NCBI GenBank assembly: GCA_002434245.1
Contig: DJJR01000051.1
Coordinates: forward strand, 1-57,481
Reading direction: 5' to 3'
Length of the DNA: 57,481 nucleotides
From: Pelosinus fermentans
Lineage (GTDB): Bacteria > Bacillota > Negativicutes > DSM-13327
In this document: one piece after another, positions 15,240 to 24,135 of the stretch
Numbering within the stretch: position 1 is the first letter of the stretch
Layout of the letters: each line of letters starts with the position of its first letter
Translations under genes and position numbers: made by a program
Notes under the pieces: model-generated
What the model was told of the DNA's origin: nothing
Seen by the model: the letters and a program-made list of their open reading frames with translations, nothing else
Databases searched by the model: none

Positions 15240-15551
15240 TTAAAAACAGGGTCACTGGAAACCAGAAATTCAAGCCATACTGCCCCTATGAAATATGCAT
15301 TAGTAAATCCATAAACAACAAAATCCAGGAGCTACGCGGATTTGCGAGCCTCCTGGTTATCTTTACTATGCACGCTAAGAAGACATTCATCAAAATTCAT
15401 TGACAAAAAGAAGAAACCCTGAGCTTGTCTTTCCAGCAATTTAAGTAGTAATTATCGTTGATAACAACAACAGTTTATTTATGAGAATAATTTCAGAAAC
15501 AACATTTGCCGGTTATGTACTACCGGAGCAAGTCTCCCTAGCTTAGACCTG
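15240..15551. other. Intergenic stretch holding the exporter terminator
   Basis: A hairpin CCAGGAG/CTCCTGG with extra internal pairs (15325-15356) is followed on the minus strand by ATTTTGTTGTTT. It probably terminates the MFS exporter transcript from 15552. Nothing else is recognised in these 310 bases. Confidence 0.55.
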
Positions 15552-16781
15552 CTATTCCTTTATGCCTGCACAGGGAATATCCGATTTCATGAATACATAC
15601 CAGGCAACTAACGATATACCGGAAAATATAGCTATCATAGCGCCCAGGCTTATTACAATATTTCCCCAGGGCATGGATGCAATCAACATACCGCAACTAC
15701 CCATGACAGTAAATAATATCCCCATCAAGGAAGAGACTGAACCTGTGTCTCCATTGATCTGATCGAAAAGGATATTAGTACTAAAGGGACGCATGGCAGA
15801 ACCGGTAAAAGACATTATGATGAACGAAAGCAAAAAATTGACCGGAGATAAACTGCCTATTGTCATGACTAAAATACCACTTACAATGCTTAGCCCAAAT
15901 GCTCCTGCTGCGATAGCGTTTTTGTTAAAATTACGCAAATATCGAACATAGATTATTGGTCCGGCAATGGATATAAATGCGTTAATTGCAAAGAAATAGC
16001 TGTATGCCTGCTCGCTGAGCCCAAAATAATCTATGTAGATATAAGAAGAAACTGCAATATATCCCATAAAAGGGAATGCACTTAACGCAAAAATGACTGC
16101 CGGAAAAAAAAAGCTTTTATTTTGTGCTACGACAATCAAACGACCCATTGATACCAAAATACTTCCTTTATTTCTTTCGTGATCTTTTAGCGTTTCCTGG
16201 TACAAAAGCGATAAAACCAGATTCCCGATAGCAATAATACTCAATGTCCAAAAAGTACCTCTCCAGCCGACATACTGGATGATGAAGACGCCAATGATGG
16301 GGGCAATCATGGGCGCGAGAGCTGACATGGATTGTGTGATTGCCAAAATAACATCTCTTTTCTTTCCAATAAAACAGTCCTTGACCATGGCGACAGATAC
16401 CGCCGTGATGCCTCCGGCTCCGATACCCTGGAAAGCTCTTGCTAAAATTAGCAGATAAGCATCTACAGCCATAGCACAAAAAATGCTACTCAGGAGATAA
16501 ATCAAGGAGCCTACAATAAGAATGGGCTTACGTCCATATTTGTCGCTTAAGGGGCCCCAAACCAGCATGCCTACGGCATAAAAGAAAAAGAAAGCACTTA
16601 AGGTTAAATTAATGATGGCAGCACTACTATCTAAATTCATACCCATGGAAGGTAATGCAGGCAAATATAAGTCAGTTGATAATGGAATGAACATATTCAT
16701 TAAGGTAATAAAAGCAACAAGGCCCTCACTCCCCAAATATTTCTGCGTTACTGCTATTTCAATAATGTCTGTCTTATTCAT
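15552..16781 (-). CDS. Bcr/CflA-family drug exporter (MFS)
   Basis: A 409-residue major facilitator protein with about twelve membrane helices. MFS motif A appears as GPLSDKYGRKP (around residue 75), and DLYLPALPSM in the first loop is typical of the Bcr/CflA (DHA1) subfamily, as is RAFQGIGAGG. Members expel bicyclomycin, chloramphenicol, sulfonamides or small metabolites. AGGAG precedes the ATG. The gene lies 91 bases downstream of a TetR-family gene on the same strand, so the regulator and the pump probably form one autoregulated operon. The natural substrate is unknown. Confidence 0.85.
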   Translation of the reverse strand: MNKTDIIEIAVTQKYLGSEGLVAFITLMNMFIPLSTDLYLPALPSMGMNLDSSAAIINLTLSAFFFFYAVGMLVWGPLSDKYGRKPILIVGSLIYLLSSIFCAMAVDAYLLILARAFQGIGAGGITAVSVAMVKDCFIGKKRDVILAITQSMSALAPMIAPIIGVFIIQYVGWRGTFWTLSIIAIGNLVLSLLYQETLKDHERNKGSILVSMGRLIVVAQNKSFFFPAVIFALSAFPFMGYIAVSSYIYIDYFGLSEQAYSYFFAINAFISIAGPIIYVRYLRNFNKNAIAAGAFGLSIVSGILVMTIGSLSPVNFLLSFIIMSFTGSAMRPFSTNILFDQINGDTGSVSSLMGILFTVMGSCGMLIASMPWGNIVISLGAMIAIFSGISLVAWYVFMKSDIPCAGIKE

Positions 16782-16872
16782 CTATTGTTCTCCTAAAATA
16801 TGTTGATTTATGCAATTCATAAGACCACTTTGCGAACGCCTTATATTTCTATTTTCAACAAAGGTCTATCGG

Positions 16873-17487
16873 TCAAGTCTCTGATTTTGATATATATTCT
16901 TTTTGTAGGCCCTTAAGCAAGAAGGTAAACATATGCTCAGCATCGGCAACAATTTCTTCGTGTGCTCTAGAAATCGCAACTGGACCATGAAAACTTGCAA
17001 AAGCAAAAAAGATCATGCGGGCAGTAATGTTGATATCATCAAAAAAGAGCAATCCTTGTTTTCTCCCCCGCTCTAAAGCAATCTTAATGGCTTCAATCCG
17101 CTTTGACTCAAAACTCTGACGATGGGCAATCAAGTTGTTTTTATTTGTATACTTAATTACATCATTGTGAAAAAAATCGGCTAAGCTTTTATTTTCACGA
17201 CAAAACCTACTTTCAAGCGCAATACTGTTTACTGTCAAACTATAGAGCATCTGTTCGGGGCTACTCGACTGCTGCAAAATCTGGGCAAAATAGTCTTCAG
17301 TATTTTGAAAAAAGCTCCGTAAGAAAGCTTCGACTAAGTCCTCCTTGTTTTTAAAATACAAGTAAATAGTTCCAACACTAATTCCAACCTCTTTGGCAAT
17401 ATCTTTCATTGTAGTATTATCAAGGCCTTTTCTGCGGCCGATCTCAATAAAAGCATTAAGTATTACTTCCCGTCTATCTGTGCTCAT
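16873..17487 (-). CDS. TetR-family transcriptional repressor
   Basis: A 204-residue protein with a TetR helix-turn-helix at residues 8-55 (TTMKDIAKEVGISVGTIYLY, then FKNKEDLVEAF) and a ligand-binding helical domain after it. GGAG lies just before the ATG. The promoter at 17528-17556 overlaps a perfect inverted repeat (17504-17530), the likely operator, so it should repress itself and the exporter downstream. The inducing ligand is unknown. Confidence 0.87.
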   Translation of the reverse strand: MSTDRREVILNAFIEIGRRKGLDNTTMKDIAKEVGISVGTIYLYFKNKEDLVEAFLRSFFQNTEDYFAQILQQSSSPEQMLYSLTVNSIALESRFCRENKSLADFFHNDVIKYTNKNNLIAHRQSFESKRIEAIKIALERGRKQGLLFFDDINITARMIFFAFASFHGPVAISRAHEEIVADAEHMFTFLLKGLQKEYISKSET

Positions 17488-17503
17488 ATACGCTCCATGA
17501 ATT

Positions 17504-17530
17504 AATGAATTTATTTTTTATAAATTCATT
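17504..17530 (-). promoter_or_regulatory. TetR-type operator
   Basis: AATGAATTTAT and ATAAATTCATT form a perfect 11-bp inverted repeat around five T. It overlaps the -10 box and start region of the promoter, a classic repressor position. Confidence 0.7.
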
Positions 17531-17556
17531 ATAAGGATAATCTTACCTCCTGTCAA
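17528..17556 (-). promoter_or_regulatory. Sigma-A promoter of the tetR-exporter operon
   Basis: TTGACA (17551-17556) and TATAAT (17528-17533) are both perfect, with a 17-base spacer on the minus strand. Confidence 0.85.
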
Positions 17557-17630
17557 TTGCTTTTTTCGCCTCAGTAAATAGGACAAAAAACATCCTGCTC
17601 CCTGTATCCCTTCTTAGAGTGGCCTCCTTC

Positions 17631-18338
17631 TTAAAGATAGTCAACCCCAATCGTTAGCGTGCCCATGAAATATCTCTCTCCTAATTGGGTTAGCTTGGGC
17701 CACCCTCCTTGAACACCATGAGATCTACTAAGAATACTATCATTTTCGGTTTCTATATTGGTTGAGTGGTCTTGAATTATATGGTGGCAAGCGATCAATC
17801 ATATCTGTTAATTCCTGGGGGAAAAATAACTGAGTTGTAAGGATTTCTTTAGAAGCATCAATTATTTTCACATGAATATGAACCGTTCTCGGTGGATACC
17901 ACCCAGGATAAATTGTTAGAAGCTCACCATGCCGTCTTCATCGGTATATTGCCGACCATGTAGAAATGTCTTATGCTCAGTTGGCATTGGTTTTGGTTCC
18001 CTGGGCACTTCAAGACCTGGTATCTTGTAAATCCATAGTAAACTCCATAGGCACTAGCGTGCCAAATATCCACTACGAATCCAGGGATAGCAATACATCC
18101 TCTCACATCGACAACTTTTAATCTGAGCAGAAAGTCAACTCCACGCTGGTTTTCTCTAATATCTTTTCGAACGATTGAATTTTTCAGCATAGAAGGGACC
18201 TTCCTCGGCAGAACTGGTAAGTAGACATTTATCTGTACACTCGAAGCTATAGCTTAAAATGCAAAATTTGTTATACTGCTGTGACAAGATATTTTTCCTA
18301 ATCCATTGACAACACGGCTTACCCTCATCTTGAAACAT
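17631..18338 (-). pseudogene. Dead intradiol ring-cleavage dioxygenase
   Basis: Pieces of a catechol/protocatechuate dioxygenase-like protein lie in different frames. They are TSSAEEGPFYAEKF; VRKDIRENQRGVDFLLRLKV, IPGFVVDIWHASAYGVYYGF and TRYQV (88-codon frame from 18190); GRQYTDEDGMVSF; and GWPKLTQLGERYFMGTLTIG, ending at TAA 17631-17633. The iron-ligand tyrosine region GVYYGF is visible, but later ligands are scattered by frameshifts and stops. The intact gene would have been about 230 codons. An oxygen-dependent enzyme is out of place in a strict anaerobe, which may explain the decay. Confidence 0.72.
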
Positions 18339-18482
18339 TGATACGGCTCTCCTTTACTCAGATAATTATTATATTATTTTATGCCTCTATTTTGCGAAAA
18401 GTGCATATCCAGATTGATTCACCTCAAACCTTGTACTAGCCCAGTTCCATTCCTTTGAGGAGGATTCTATAATGTTTAACAG

Positions 18483-18515
18483 ATAAAAACATCAGACCCA
18501 AAAGCCTGATGTTTT
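18483..18515 (-). terminator. Terminator of the uvrX operon
   Basis: AAAACATCAG pairs with CTGATGTTTT on the minus strand around a 10-base loop, continuing into TTTTTATCT. It lies 50 bases after the polymerase stop. Confidence 0.8.
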
Positions 18516-18562
18516 CTTCCTTTGACCATGCTGATGAGAGGCGGCAATTGTTCCTCTTTACA

Positions 18563-19837
18563 TCATTCACTTTTTCCTTTATGTCCGCCCACATAATCCG
18601 CCCGTTCAAGGAAGGTTCCACCGGCCATCGACCCAGCATAAAAGATCGTTTTTTTGCCAAATCGCTTCCGAAGATCATCTACGACTGTATCTATAGCATG
18701 TTTCTTTTCTTCTCCTTCAAACAGTTCCAACTGCTCCTGTCCTTGTGACACGATTTTCCCAGCAGTAATATTTACCGATCGTACCGGTTCGCCCTGCCAC
18801 CGCTTAATAAACTCCTGGCGTGCCGCTTCACTAATGACATCCGTTGAGTGTTCCGGGCGAACTAACTTAATTCGTGCAGTAAAACCCAACTTAAAATTTC
18901 TATCCGAGTATCCTATTCCCAAATGTACCTCTTGGCATTTTTCCTGGTGCTTACGCAGCCTAGTGCATACATCTCCTACCATTTCCTTGATGATCATTAG
19001 AATTTCTGCTTTTACATCGTAATCCCGCATCAATATTTGGTTCTTACTATAGGATTTACTTTTCGACCGTTCCTTCTGGCTAATGATGCTAGCATCCAAG
19101 CCCCATGCGTGGTAATATAACTGCAATCCCATTACGCCTAGAGTTTTCTGCAAATACACTGGGTTGGCGTGAGCCAGCCCCTCAATCGTATAAATACCCA
19201 TTCGCTTGAGTTTATTATCGTATCCTCTGGATATACCCCAAAACGCAGTCAACGGTTGTATTTTCCATACCGTTTCCGGTATTATCTCATACGTCCATTT
19301 TGCAATCCAAGGCGGACGTTTTTTCGCTTCATTATCCAGTGCCAGTTTTGCCAAAAGCGGATTATCGCCAATGCCTATAGTCACTATAAGACCCAGCTCA
19401 TCCTTCACCATCTTTAAGATGGCTTGGGCAATCGCCTCTGCAGGTCCAAACAAATTTAGCGATGCGGTAACATCCAATATGGACTCATCAATGCTATAAA
19501 CATGTAGATCTTCATCTGCTACAAATCGGCGAAATATATTCTGTATAACCTGGTTCACATTGATATACAGCGCCATATTGGGTTCTACTACCATAATCGG
19601 GGAACGCTTAGGAATTTCAAAGATTCGATTTCCGGTCTTGATATTATATTCTGATTTAACCCTCGGGCTGCTGGCCAGTATGATCGCACCGGTTCTCCTT
19701 AAATCCGATACTACTGCAATATAGGCTTCTAACGGGTCAAGCCCCCGCCGGACCGCCTCTACGGACGCAAAGAATGATTTTACGTCGATGCATAATACGC
19801 TCCTGCGGGGAAAACGAGAAAAATCAACTAGTCCCAT
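18563..19837 (-). CDS. uvrX: UvrX/UmuC-like Y-family DNA polymerase
   Basis: A 424-residue translesion polymerase. The catalytic carboxylates are in VLCIDVKSFFASVEAVRRG (residues 14-32) and VYSIDESILDV (about 113-123). Helix-hairpin-helix and little-finger regions follow. It resembles the Firmicute UvrX/YqjW group more than DinB, because of the early RRTGAIILASSPRVKSEYNI region. Such enzymes copy past damaged bases and are SOS-induced. The ATG overlaps the end of a small upstream gene by 14 bases, suggesting translational coupling. A LexA-type box (20014-20027) lies in the operon promoter. Confidence 0.87.
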   Translation of the reverse strand: MGLVDFSRFPRRSVLCIDVKSFFASVEAVRRGLDPLEAYIAVVSDLRRTGAIILASSPRVKSEYNIKTGNRIFEIPKRSPIMVVEPNMALYINVNQVIQNIFRRFVADEDLHVYSIDESILDVTASLNLFGPAEAIAQAILKMVKDELGLIVTIGIGDNPLLAKLALDNEAKKRPPWIAKWTYEIIPETVWKIQPLTAFWGISRGYDNKLKRMGIYTIEGLAHANPVYLQKTLGVMGLQLYYHAWGLDASIISQKERSKSKSYSKNQILMRDYDVKAEILMIIKEMVGDVCTRLRKHQEKCQEVHLGIGYSDRNFKLGFTARIKLVRPEHSTDVISEAARQEFIKRWQGEPVRSVNITAGKIVSQGQEQLELFEGEEKKHAIDTVVDDLRKRFGKKTIFYAGSMAGGTFLERADYVGGHKGKSE

Positions 19838-19985
19838 CGCTTTTGCTTTCTTGCTCTTTCATCTGCTCGTTGTGCTCAGACAGAAGCATTCCCGCCCACT
19901 TTACCATACACCGGTCGACGTAAACTATCCGAGCCATCTGCTGGTAAATAGGGATACTTAGTAAATTTATAGTATGTTCGCTCAT
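19824..19985 (-). CDS. Small SOS-operon protein preceding uvrX
   Basis: A 53-residue protein starting at ATG 19985 with GGAGGTGG 6 bases upstream; longer in-frame starts have no ribosome site. It is hydrophilic, with a helical middle (IPIYQQMARIVYVDRCMVKW) and a charged tail (EQMKEQESKSDG). Its 3' end overlaps uvrX. In bacilli the corresponding position is held by small genes such as yqzH or YolD-like genes, but I see no clear likeness. The strict coupling to a Y-family polymerase and the SOS box suggest an accessory or regulatory role in translesion synthesis. Function unknown. Confidence 0.7.
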   Translation of the reverse strand: MSEHTINLLSIPIYQQMARIVYVDRCMVKWAGMLLSEHNEQMKEQESKSDGTS

Positions 19986-20013
19986 CACTATCCACCTCCA
20001 TATACATAATACC

Positions 20014-20027
20014 AGAACATACGTTCT
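20014..20027 (-). promoter_or_regulatory. LexA (SOS) box and promoter of the uvrX operon
   Basis: AGAACATACGTTCT is a perfect palindrome-type match to the Firmicute LexA consensus core GAAC-N4-GTTC. It sits in the spacer between a possible -35 (TTTACG) and -10 (TATTAT) on the minus strand, so LexA would block the promoter. Confidence 0.82.
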
Positions 20028-20073
20028 ACGTAAATGTCGATGAACGTGGTAATTTTTTACAATTTTAATAAAA

Positions 20074-20122
20074 ATAACGCCGACTAAGATGGTTAACAAC
20101 TCCCCCCCCTAGTCGGCGTTAT
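20074..20122 (-). terminator. Terminator with G8 loop
   Basis: ATAACGCCGACTA pairs perfectly with TAGTCGGCGTTAT (13 bp); on the minus strand the stem is followed by TTTTTATT. The loop starts with eight G. It ends some transcript from the decayed region at 20120-20900. Confidence 0.75.
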
Positions 20123-20258
20123 AGTTTTGCATAAAGGTTCAGCCCCCCTGCCCCAGAAGTAGTGCTGCTTTTGTAGGTTTTATTTATTCAATCGTATCCT
20201 TTATATTTGATATATCTTTTTTACGCTAGCACAGTTATTACATGAGAGGTGTATTTTT

Positions 20259-20552
20259 GTGGCAATTAAGGTACATTACCCACCCGAGTTAAAATGGGAT
20301 GCAGTTAATATGAAACTATAGCACCTGCGATATCATGAAAACCTTGGGAATTAAACATAAGACACAAATAAAAGTATGGATGAAATGGTATCGCCATGGT
20401 GAAACTCATCGATTTCATCAGCCAGTGGGAAAACAATACACGTACAATAAAGGAATAGAGGAATTATCAGAGGTTGATCGCCTATCCAAGGTCGAAAGAT
20501 TGATAACTTGATCCTGCATTCTGATCAAGGCAGCTTATATACATTGCCGAAG
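20259..20552 (+). mobile_element. Remnant of an IS3-family insertion sequence
   Basis: The plus strand begins with a GTG after GAGGTG and reads VAIKVHYPPELKWDAVNMKL, stop, then KTQIKVWMKWYRHGETHRFH. This is the N-terminal helix-turn-helix protein (OrfA) of an IS3/IS150-type element. It then jumps to LILHSDQGSLYTLP, which carries the HSDQG...YT signature of the OrfB integrase core. Most of orfB is deleted and no terminal repeats are evident. The element cannot move. Confidence 0.72.
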
Positions 20553-20710
20553 TTCCAGGTTATCACACAAGGTACATCAAGACCTACCATACAAACACTT
20601 CCTATCTGAAATCCTGTAACTACCTGAACCTCCTCTAAAGATGCTAATTTTTCAGCAGCCGCCGGTTTCGCAAGTAAAGACGCAAGTCGCGCTGATCCCA
20701 AACATGACAT
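20553..20710 (-). pseudogene. YbaK/aminoacyl-tRNA deacylase domain fragment
   Basis: On the minus strand a 60-codon frame reads RLASLLAKPAAAEKLASLEE, then VQVVTGFQIGSVCMVGLDVP. The pattern LASLEEV..VTGF.IG.V...GL is that of the YbaK/EbsC family, which hydrolyses mis-charged Cys-tRNA(Pro) and related tRNAs. Both ends are missing. The C-terminal side runs directly into the IS3 remnant, so the insertion or a later deletion probably truncated it. Confidence 0.6.
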
Positions 20711-20761
20711 CGGTCACCAGACCGGTATTAGCTGGTTGTAGCGGCAAACCGGCCGCCATGC

Positions 20762-20899
20762 TCATCTGAGTGTTTTCAAATGAGGTATTGATATGTTATC
20801 CTGCAGTTTTATACTATCTGGTCGATTCTGCATCTGATGACCTAAGATCATGCCGATACAAAAAATAAGAAAGAAAACCAATGCATATATTAATCTCAT
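20762..20899 (-). CDS. Putative 45-residue membrane-anchored peptide
   Basis: ATG 20899 follows GAGGG by 9 bases and opens 45 codons. It has an N-terminal hydrophobic helix (MRLIYALVFFLIFCIGMILG) and a hydrophilic tail. After its stop the next frame still reads like protein (SFENTQMSMAAGLPLQPANT), so this may be the frameshifted start of a longer exported protein. Not recognised. Confidence 0.35.
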   Translation of the reverse strand: MRLIYALVFFLIFCIGMILGHQMQNRPDSIKLQDNISIPHLKTLR

Positions 20900-21178
20900 T
20901 CTTAAGTGCCCTCATCTCAACTAAATCCTGTCAGCTGATTACGGTCAATTCAACTCCTTGCTTGCTAATAAGTCGTGAATGGCTTGCCCAACGTAAGGTA
21001 TATTTACTATATAGCAACCGATAGCATTTTTCAATTGTACCGCTTACATAAAATAGCGGGCTTAGAATTATACACGTTTTCGGTTTATACCTCAATAAAC
21101 AAAAACAGAGAGCTAGGACTAAAGTCTCCACTGCCTCTTTTTTTTCTGCCTATGCTTCTAGGCTTTTTTACCGTACAC
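20900..21178. other. Intergenic stretch, nothing recognised
   Basis: No convincing frame, hairpin or motif was found. It is part of the decayed zone between the uvrX operon and the germination operon. Confidence 0.4.
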
Positions 21179-21300
21179 TTACCGGAATTTAAGCGCCATT
21201 CCGAATGTCAATCTGGTCGCAAAGTAATCGGACGAAACCCCCGGCACCGCCTCAATCTGCTGCTATCAGTACAAAATGATGTGTCTTTACGCAGTAATGG
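21179..21300 (-). pseudogene. C-terminal fragment of a PucR/CdaR-type regulator
   Basis: The minus strand reads QIEAVPGVSSDYFATRLTFG, then MALKFR and a stop at 21179-21181. This is nearly the same as the end of the intact regulator at 28944-31397 (RIEAVLGVSLDSFETRLTLG, then MALKFRQAY). The region upstream is out of frame. It is the tail of a lost paralogue. Confidence 0.65.
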
Positions 21301-21375
21301 AAGCCCTTCCCGCTGCCCGGTATAATACCGATAGTTCCGGATTATACTAGCGTTCTCTAAAACTTCCAATGTTAA

Positions 21376-21402
21376 TGAATATATAATTTAAAAATGCTAA
21401 TA
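21376..21402 (+). promoter_or_regulatory. Possible forespore (sigma-G) promoter of the ger operon
   Basis: TGAATA (21376-21381) matches the sigma-G -35. The -10 candidate CTAATA (21397-21402) is at 15 bases and less convincing. Germination receptor operons are normally sigma-G dependent. Confidence 0.35.
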
Positions 21403-21436
21403 ATGAGAGTATGTTACAGAAAAGGTGGACAAGTAA

Positions 21437-22975
21437 ATGTTATGGTTCGGCGGCAAAAAGCAAAAAAAAATTCATCCGGTTGCAAAACAACTGAATAATA
21501 GAAGTCCAAAGGATCTAACCGCTTGTTACGAAACCAACCTTTCTTCTTTAAAATCAATCTTTCAGGATGATGATCCGATAAAATTCCGCGAATTCAAAAG
21601 CAATAATAATCATGCACTGCGTTTTTGCATTGTGTATTGCGACGGATTGGTAAGTTCTTCCATTATTGATGAGCATATTATAAAGCCGCTCATGTTGCTG
21701 GACGACAATCTCCAGGATACTGAAATCATCGATATCCTGCTAACGCAGGTCGTTCAGACTGATGACGCGAAAAAGACGGGTTCCTATCAGGAAATCATTA
21801 AAAGCGTCACTTACGGGGACACTCTTTTATTCGCAGAAGGGTCTGCTGAAGCGTTGCTGCTTAGTACCAAAAGCTTTCAGACGCGGTCGATCACTGAGCC
21901 GGAAGCGGAAAAAATTCTTAGCGGGCCACGGGAAGGATTCACCGAGGCATTAATGACCAATCTATCTATGGTCCGACGTAAACTGAGAACGAAGCAATTA
22001 AAGATGAAATTTTACAGCATCGGTGAGCGAACGTATACGCAGCTTTGTATTGTCTATATGGATGGCATTGTCAACAACAACATTCTTAGCGAGCTTTATC
22101 GGCGCCTGGATACCATCCATATCGACAGCGTGCTGGACGCCAACTATATTACCGAACTGGTGAAGGACAACGCCTGGTCCCCTTTCCGGTCGATCGGTTA
22201 TACGGAACGGCCGGATGTAGTTGCGGGAAAATTATTAGAAGGCCGGATCGCGCTGTTTGTTGACGGTACACCAGTAGTACTGACTGTCCCCTATTTGTTT
22301 ATCGAAAACTTTCAAAACAGCGAGGATTATTACTTAAACTATTATTATACCTCTTTCTCCCGCAGCCTGCGGGTATTTGGCTTTTTCCTGACGATTCTGG
22401 TGCCGGCTATTTATGTTGCCATTGTTGCCTTTCATCGTGAAATGCTGCCGACCTCCCTAATCGTTCACATTGCGATGGAGCGGCAGAACGTGCCGCTGCC
22501 GGCCGCCCTGGAGGCATTCTTTATGCTGATTGTCTTTGATATCTTGCGGGAAACCGGCCTGCGCATGCCTACGAACATTGGTCAGGCCCTTGGTATAGTC
22601 GGTGCGCTGGTTTTGGGGCAGGCGGCGGTCGAAGCCAAGCTGGTTGCAGCACCAATGATCATTATAGTCGCCATCACAGGCATCACCAATCTTTTGATCC
22701 CTAAAATGAATGCGCCAGTTTTAGTCGCACGGTTCGGAATTTTAGCTTTAGCTTCCTGTATGGGCTTTTTTGGCGTAACGCTGGGCGTTGCCATCTTACT
22801 GATTCACATTCTTAATCTTTATTCCTTCGGCATAGAGCAGCTAACACCCGGTCAGACTCTCCAATACCAGGAAGTTAAAGACACGCTGATTCGCGCGCCC
22901 TGGTGGCAGATGATTGACAGGCCTCTGGCAACGGCTGCAAATAAAGTGCGCCAGGGCAACAAAGCGGAGGAATAG
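21437..22975 (+). CDS. gerA: Spore germination receptor subunit A (GerA family)
   Basis: A 512-residue GerAA-type protein. It has a long soluble N-terminal half (about 1-295) with the family DGLVSSSIIDEHIIKPLM and YMDGIVNNNIL blocks. Membrane helices follow (VFGFFLTILVPAIYVAIVAF, then several to about 480), with AALEAFFMLIVFDILRETGL. It is a subunit of the inner-membrane spore receptor that senses nutrients and triggers germination. AAAGGTGG stands upstream of the ATG. It is the first gene of a four-gene operon. Germinant specificity cannot be read from sequence. Confidence 0.92.
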   Translation: MLWFGGKKQKKIHPVAKQLNNRSPKDLTACYETNLSSLKSIFQDDDPIKFREFKSNNNHALRFCIVYCDGLVSSSIIDEHIIKPLMLLDDNLQDTEIIDILLTQVVQTDDAKKTGSYQEIIKSVTYGDTLLFAEGSAEALLLSTKSFQTRSITEPEAEKILSGPREGFTEALMTNLSMVRRKLRTKQLKMKFYSIGERTYTQLCIVYMDGIVNNNILSELYRRLDTIHIDSVLDANYITELVKDNAWSPFRSIGYTERPDVVAGKLLEGRIALFVDGTPVVLTVPYLFIENFQNSEDYYLNYYYTSFSRSLRVFGFFLTILVPAIYVAIVAFHREMLPTSLIVHIAMERQNVPLPAALEAFFMLIVFDILRETGLRMPTNIGQALGIVGALVLGQAAVEAKLVAAPMIIIVAITGITNLLIPKMNAPVLVARFGILALASCMGFFGVTLGVAILLIHILNLYSFGIEQLTPGQTLQYQEVKDTLIRAPWWQMIDRPLATAANKVRQGNKAEE

Positions 22976-22978
22976 AGG

Positions 22979-24121
22979 ATGAAAACACGCTGCCTATTGT
23001 CTGCGCTCCTTTTGCTCTGCTGCCTGCCGCTCAGCGGTTGCTGGAACTACTGGGGCCTCAATGATATGATTATTGTTACGGGTATTGCCATCGACAAAAA
23101 AGCAGAAACTGGACCATACCTGCTAACGATCGAAAGTGTCGATACCAGGTCAGCCTCCGATGACAGTGAACTAAAGGCGCAATACATTGAAACCGAAGGC
23201 GACACTATCTTTAGCGCGTTGCGAAACGCCAAGCGGCGATTAAACAACAAGCTCTACGGCGGTCATATGGAGCTTGTGGTCATCAGTCACCAGCTGGCTG
23301 AGAGGGAAGGTATATTGCCCCTGCTGGAGGATTTTTTGCGCGACGGCGAACCGCGTGAAACCCTCAACATTGCCATCGCCCAAGGCTCAAGCGCCAAAGA
23401 TATTCTGCTATCCAAAGATGTTGAAACCAATATTATTTCCTATGACATCAGTCGATCGATTGAAGAGGACAGAAAAACTACCGCTTCAACGCGGTATGTG
23501 CCTTTATACAAAGCCTATAGTGCCATTAAAGCGCCCGGCAACACACTGGTGCTGCCAGCTTTACATCATGTAGAAAACAACGAAAAGAAAGTGCTAGAAA
23601 CCAATGGGATCGCCTTTTTCCGCTCAGACCGCTTGAACGGCTGGCTTCCCCCTGAAAAAACAATGTATTACCTTTTTTTTAAGAATGAGGTAAACGGCGG
23701 GGCGTTGTCTTTTAAATTGACAGAAAAGCAAGAAGCAGCCACTTCGCTGGAAATCAAAGAAAGCAGCGCAAAAACCGACTATCGCTTTGATAACGGACAG
23801 CTTTCGGTCACAATGAAAGTAAAGATTACAATGAATCTGATGGAATTGAACGCACCACTGGACTTGCGGCAGGCATCGGAACGCACCCGGTTGGAAGAAA
23901 AAGCAGCCGCAGTGCTTACCGAACGCATTTCCGGCTTGTTTGCCGAAGCCCAAACCACCATCGGCAGCGATATCTTCGGTCTGGGAAACCTCATCTACAA
24001 GGACAATCCCGACCTATGGCGGAAAATCGAGGGCAACTGGGACGATATATTTAAAACAGCACAGCTTAAAGTGGAAACTGATGTTGATCTTGTCAACACC
24101 GGCGTTCTCAAAGACTATTAA
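22979..24121 (+). CDS. gerC: Spore germination receptor lipoprotein subunit C (GerC family)
   Basis: A 380-residue lipoprotein with signal peptide and lipobox LSGC (cysteine at residue 21) followed by WNYWGLNDM, the usual GerC start. Later it has IYGGHMELVVIS-like (LYGGHMELVVIS), LLPLLEDFLRDGEPR and the C-terminal domain ending in VDLVNTGVLKDY. It begins 3 bases after gerA, with GGAGG overlapping the gerA end. It is the outer-face, lipid-anchored part of the receptor complex with the A and B subunits. Confidence 0.92.
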   Translation: MKTRCLLSALLLLCCLPLSGCWNYWGLNDMIIVTGIAIDKKAETGPYLLTIESVDTRSASDDSELKAQYIETEGDTIFSALRNAKRRLNNKLYGGHMELVVISHQLAEREGILPLLEDFLRDGEPRETLNIAIAQGSSAKDILLSKDVETNIISYDISRSIEEDRKTTASTRYVPLYKAYSAIKAPGNTLVLPALHHVENNEKKVLETNGIAFFRSDRLNGWLPPEKTMYYLFFKNEVNGGALSFKLTEKQEAATSLEIKESSAKTDYRFDNGQLSVTMKVKITMNLMELNAPLDLRQASERTRLEEKAAAVLTERISGLFAEAQTTIGSDIFGLGNLIYKDNPDLWRKIEGNWDDIFKTAQLKVETDVDLVNTGVLKDY

Positions 24122-24135
24122 GACGGAGGCAAGAT

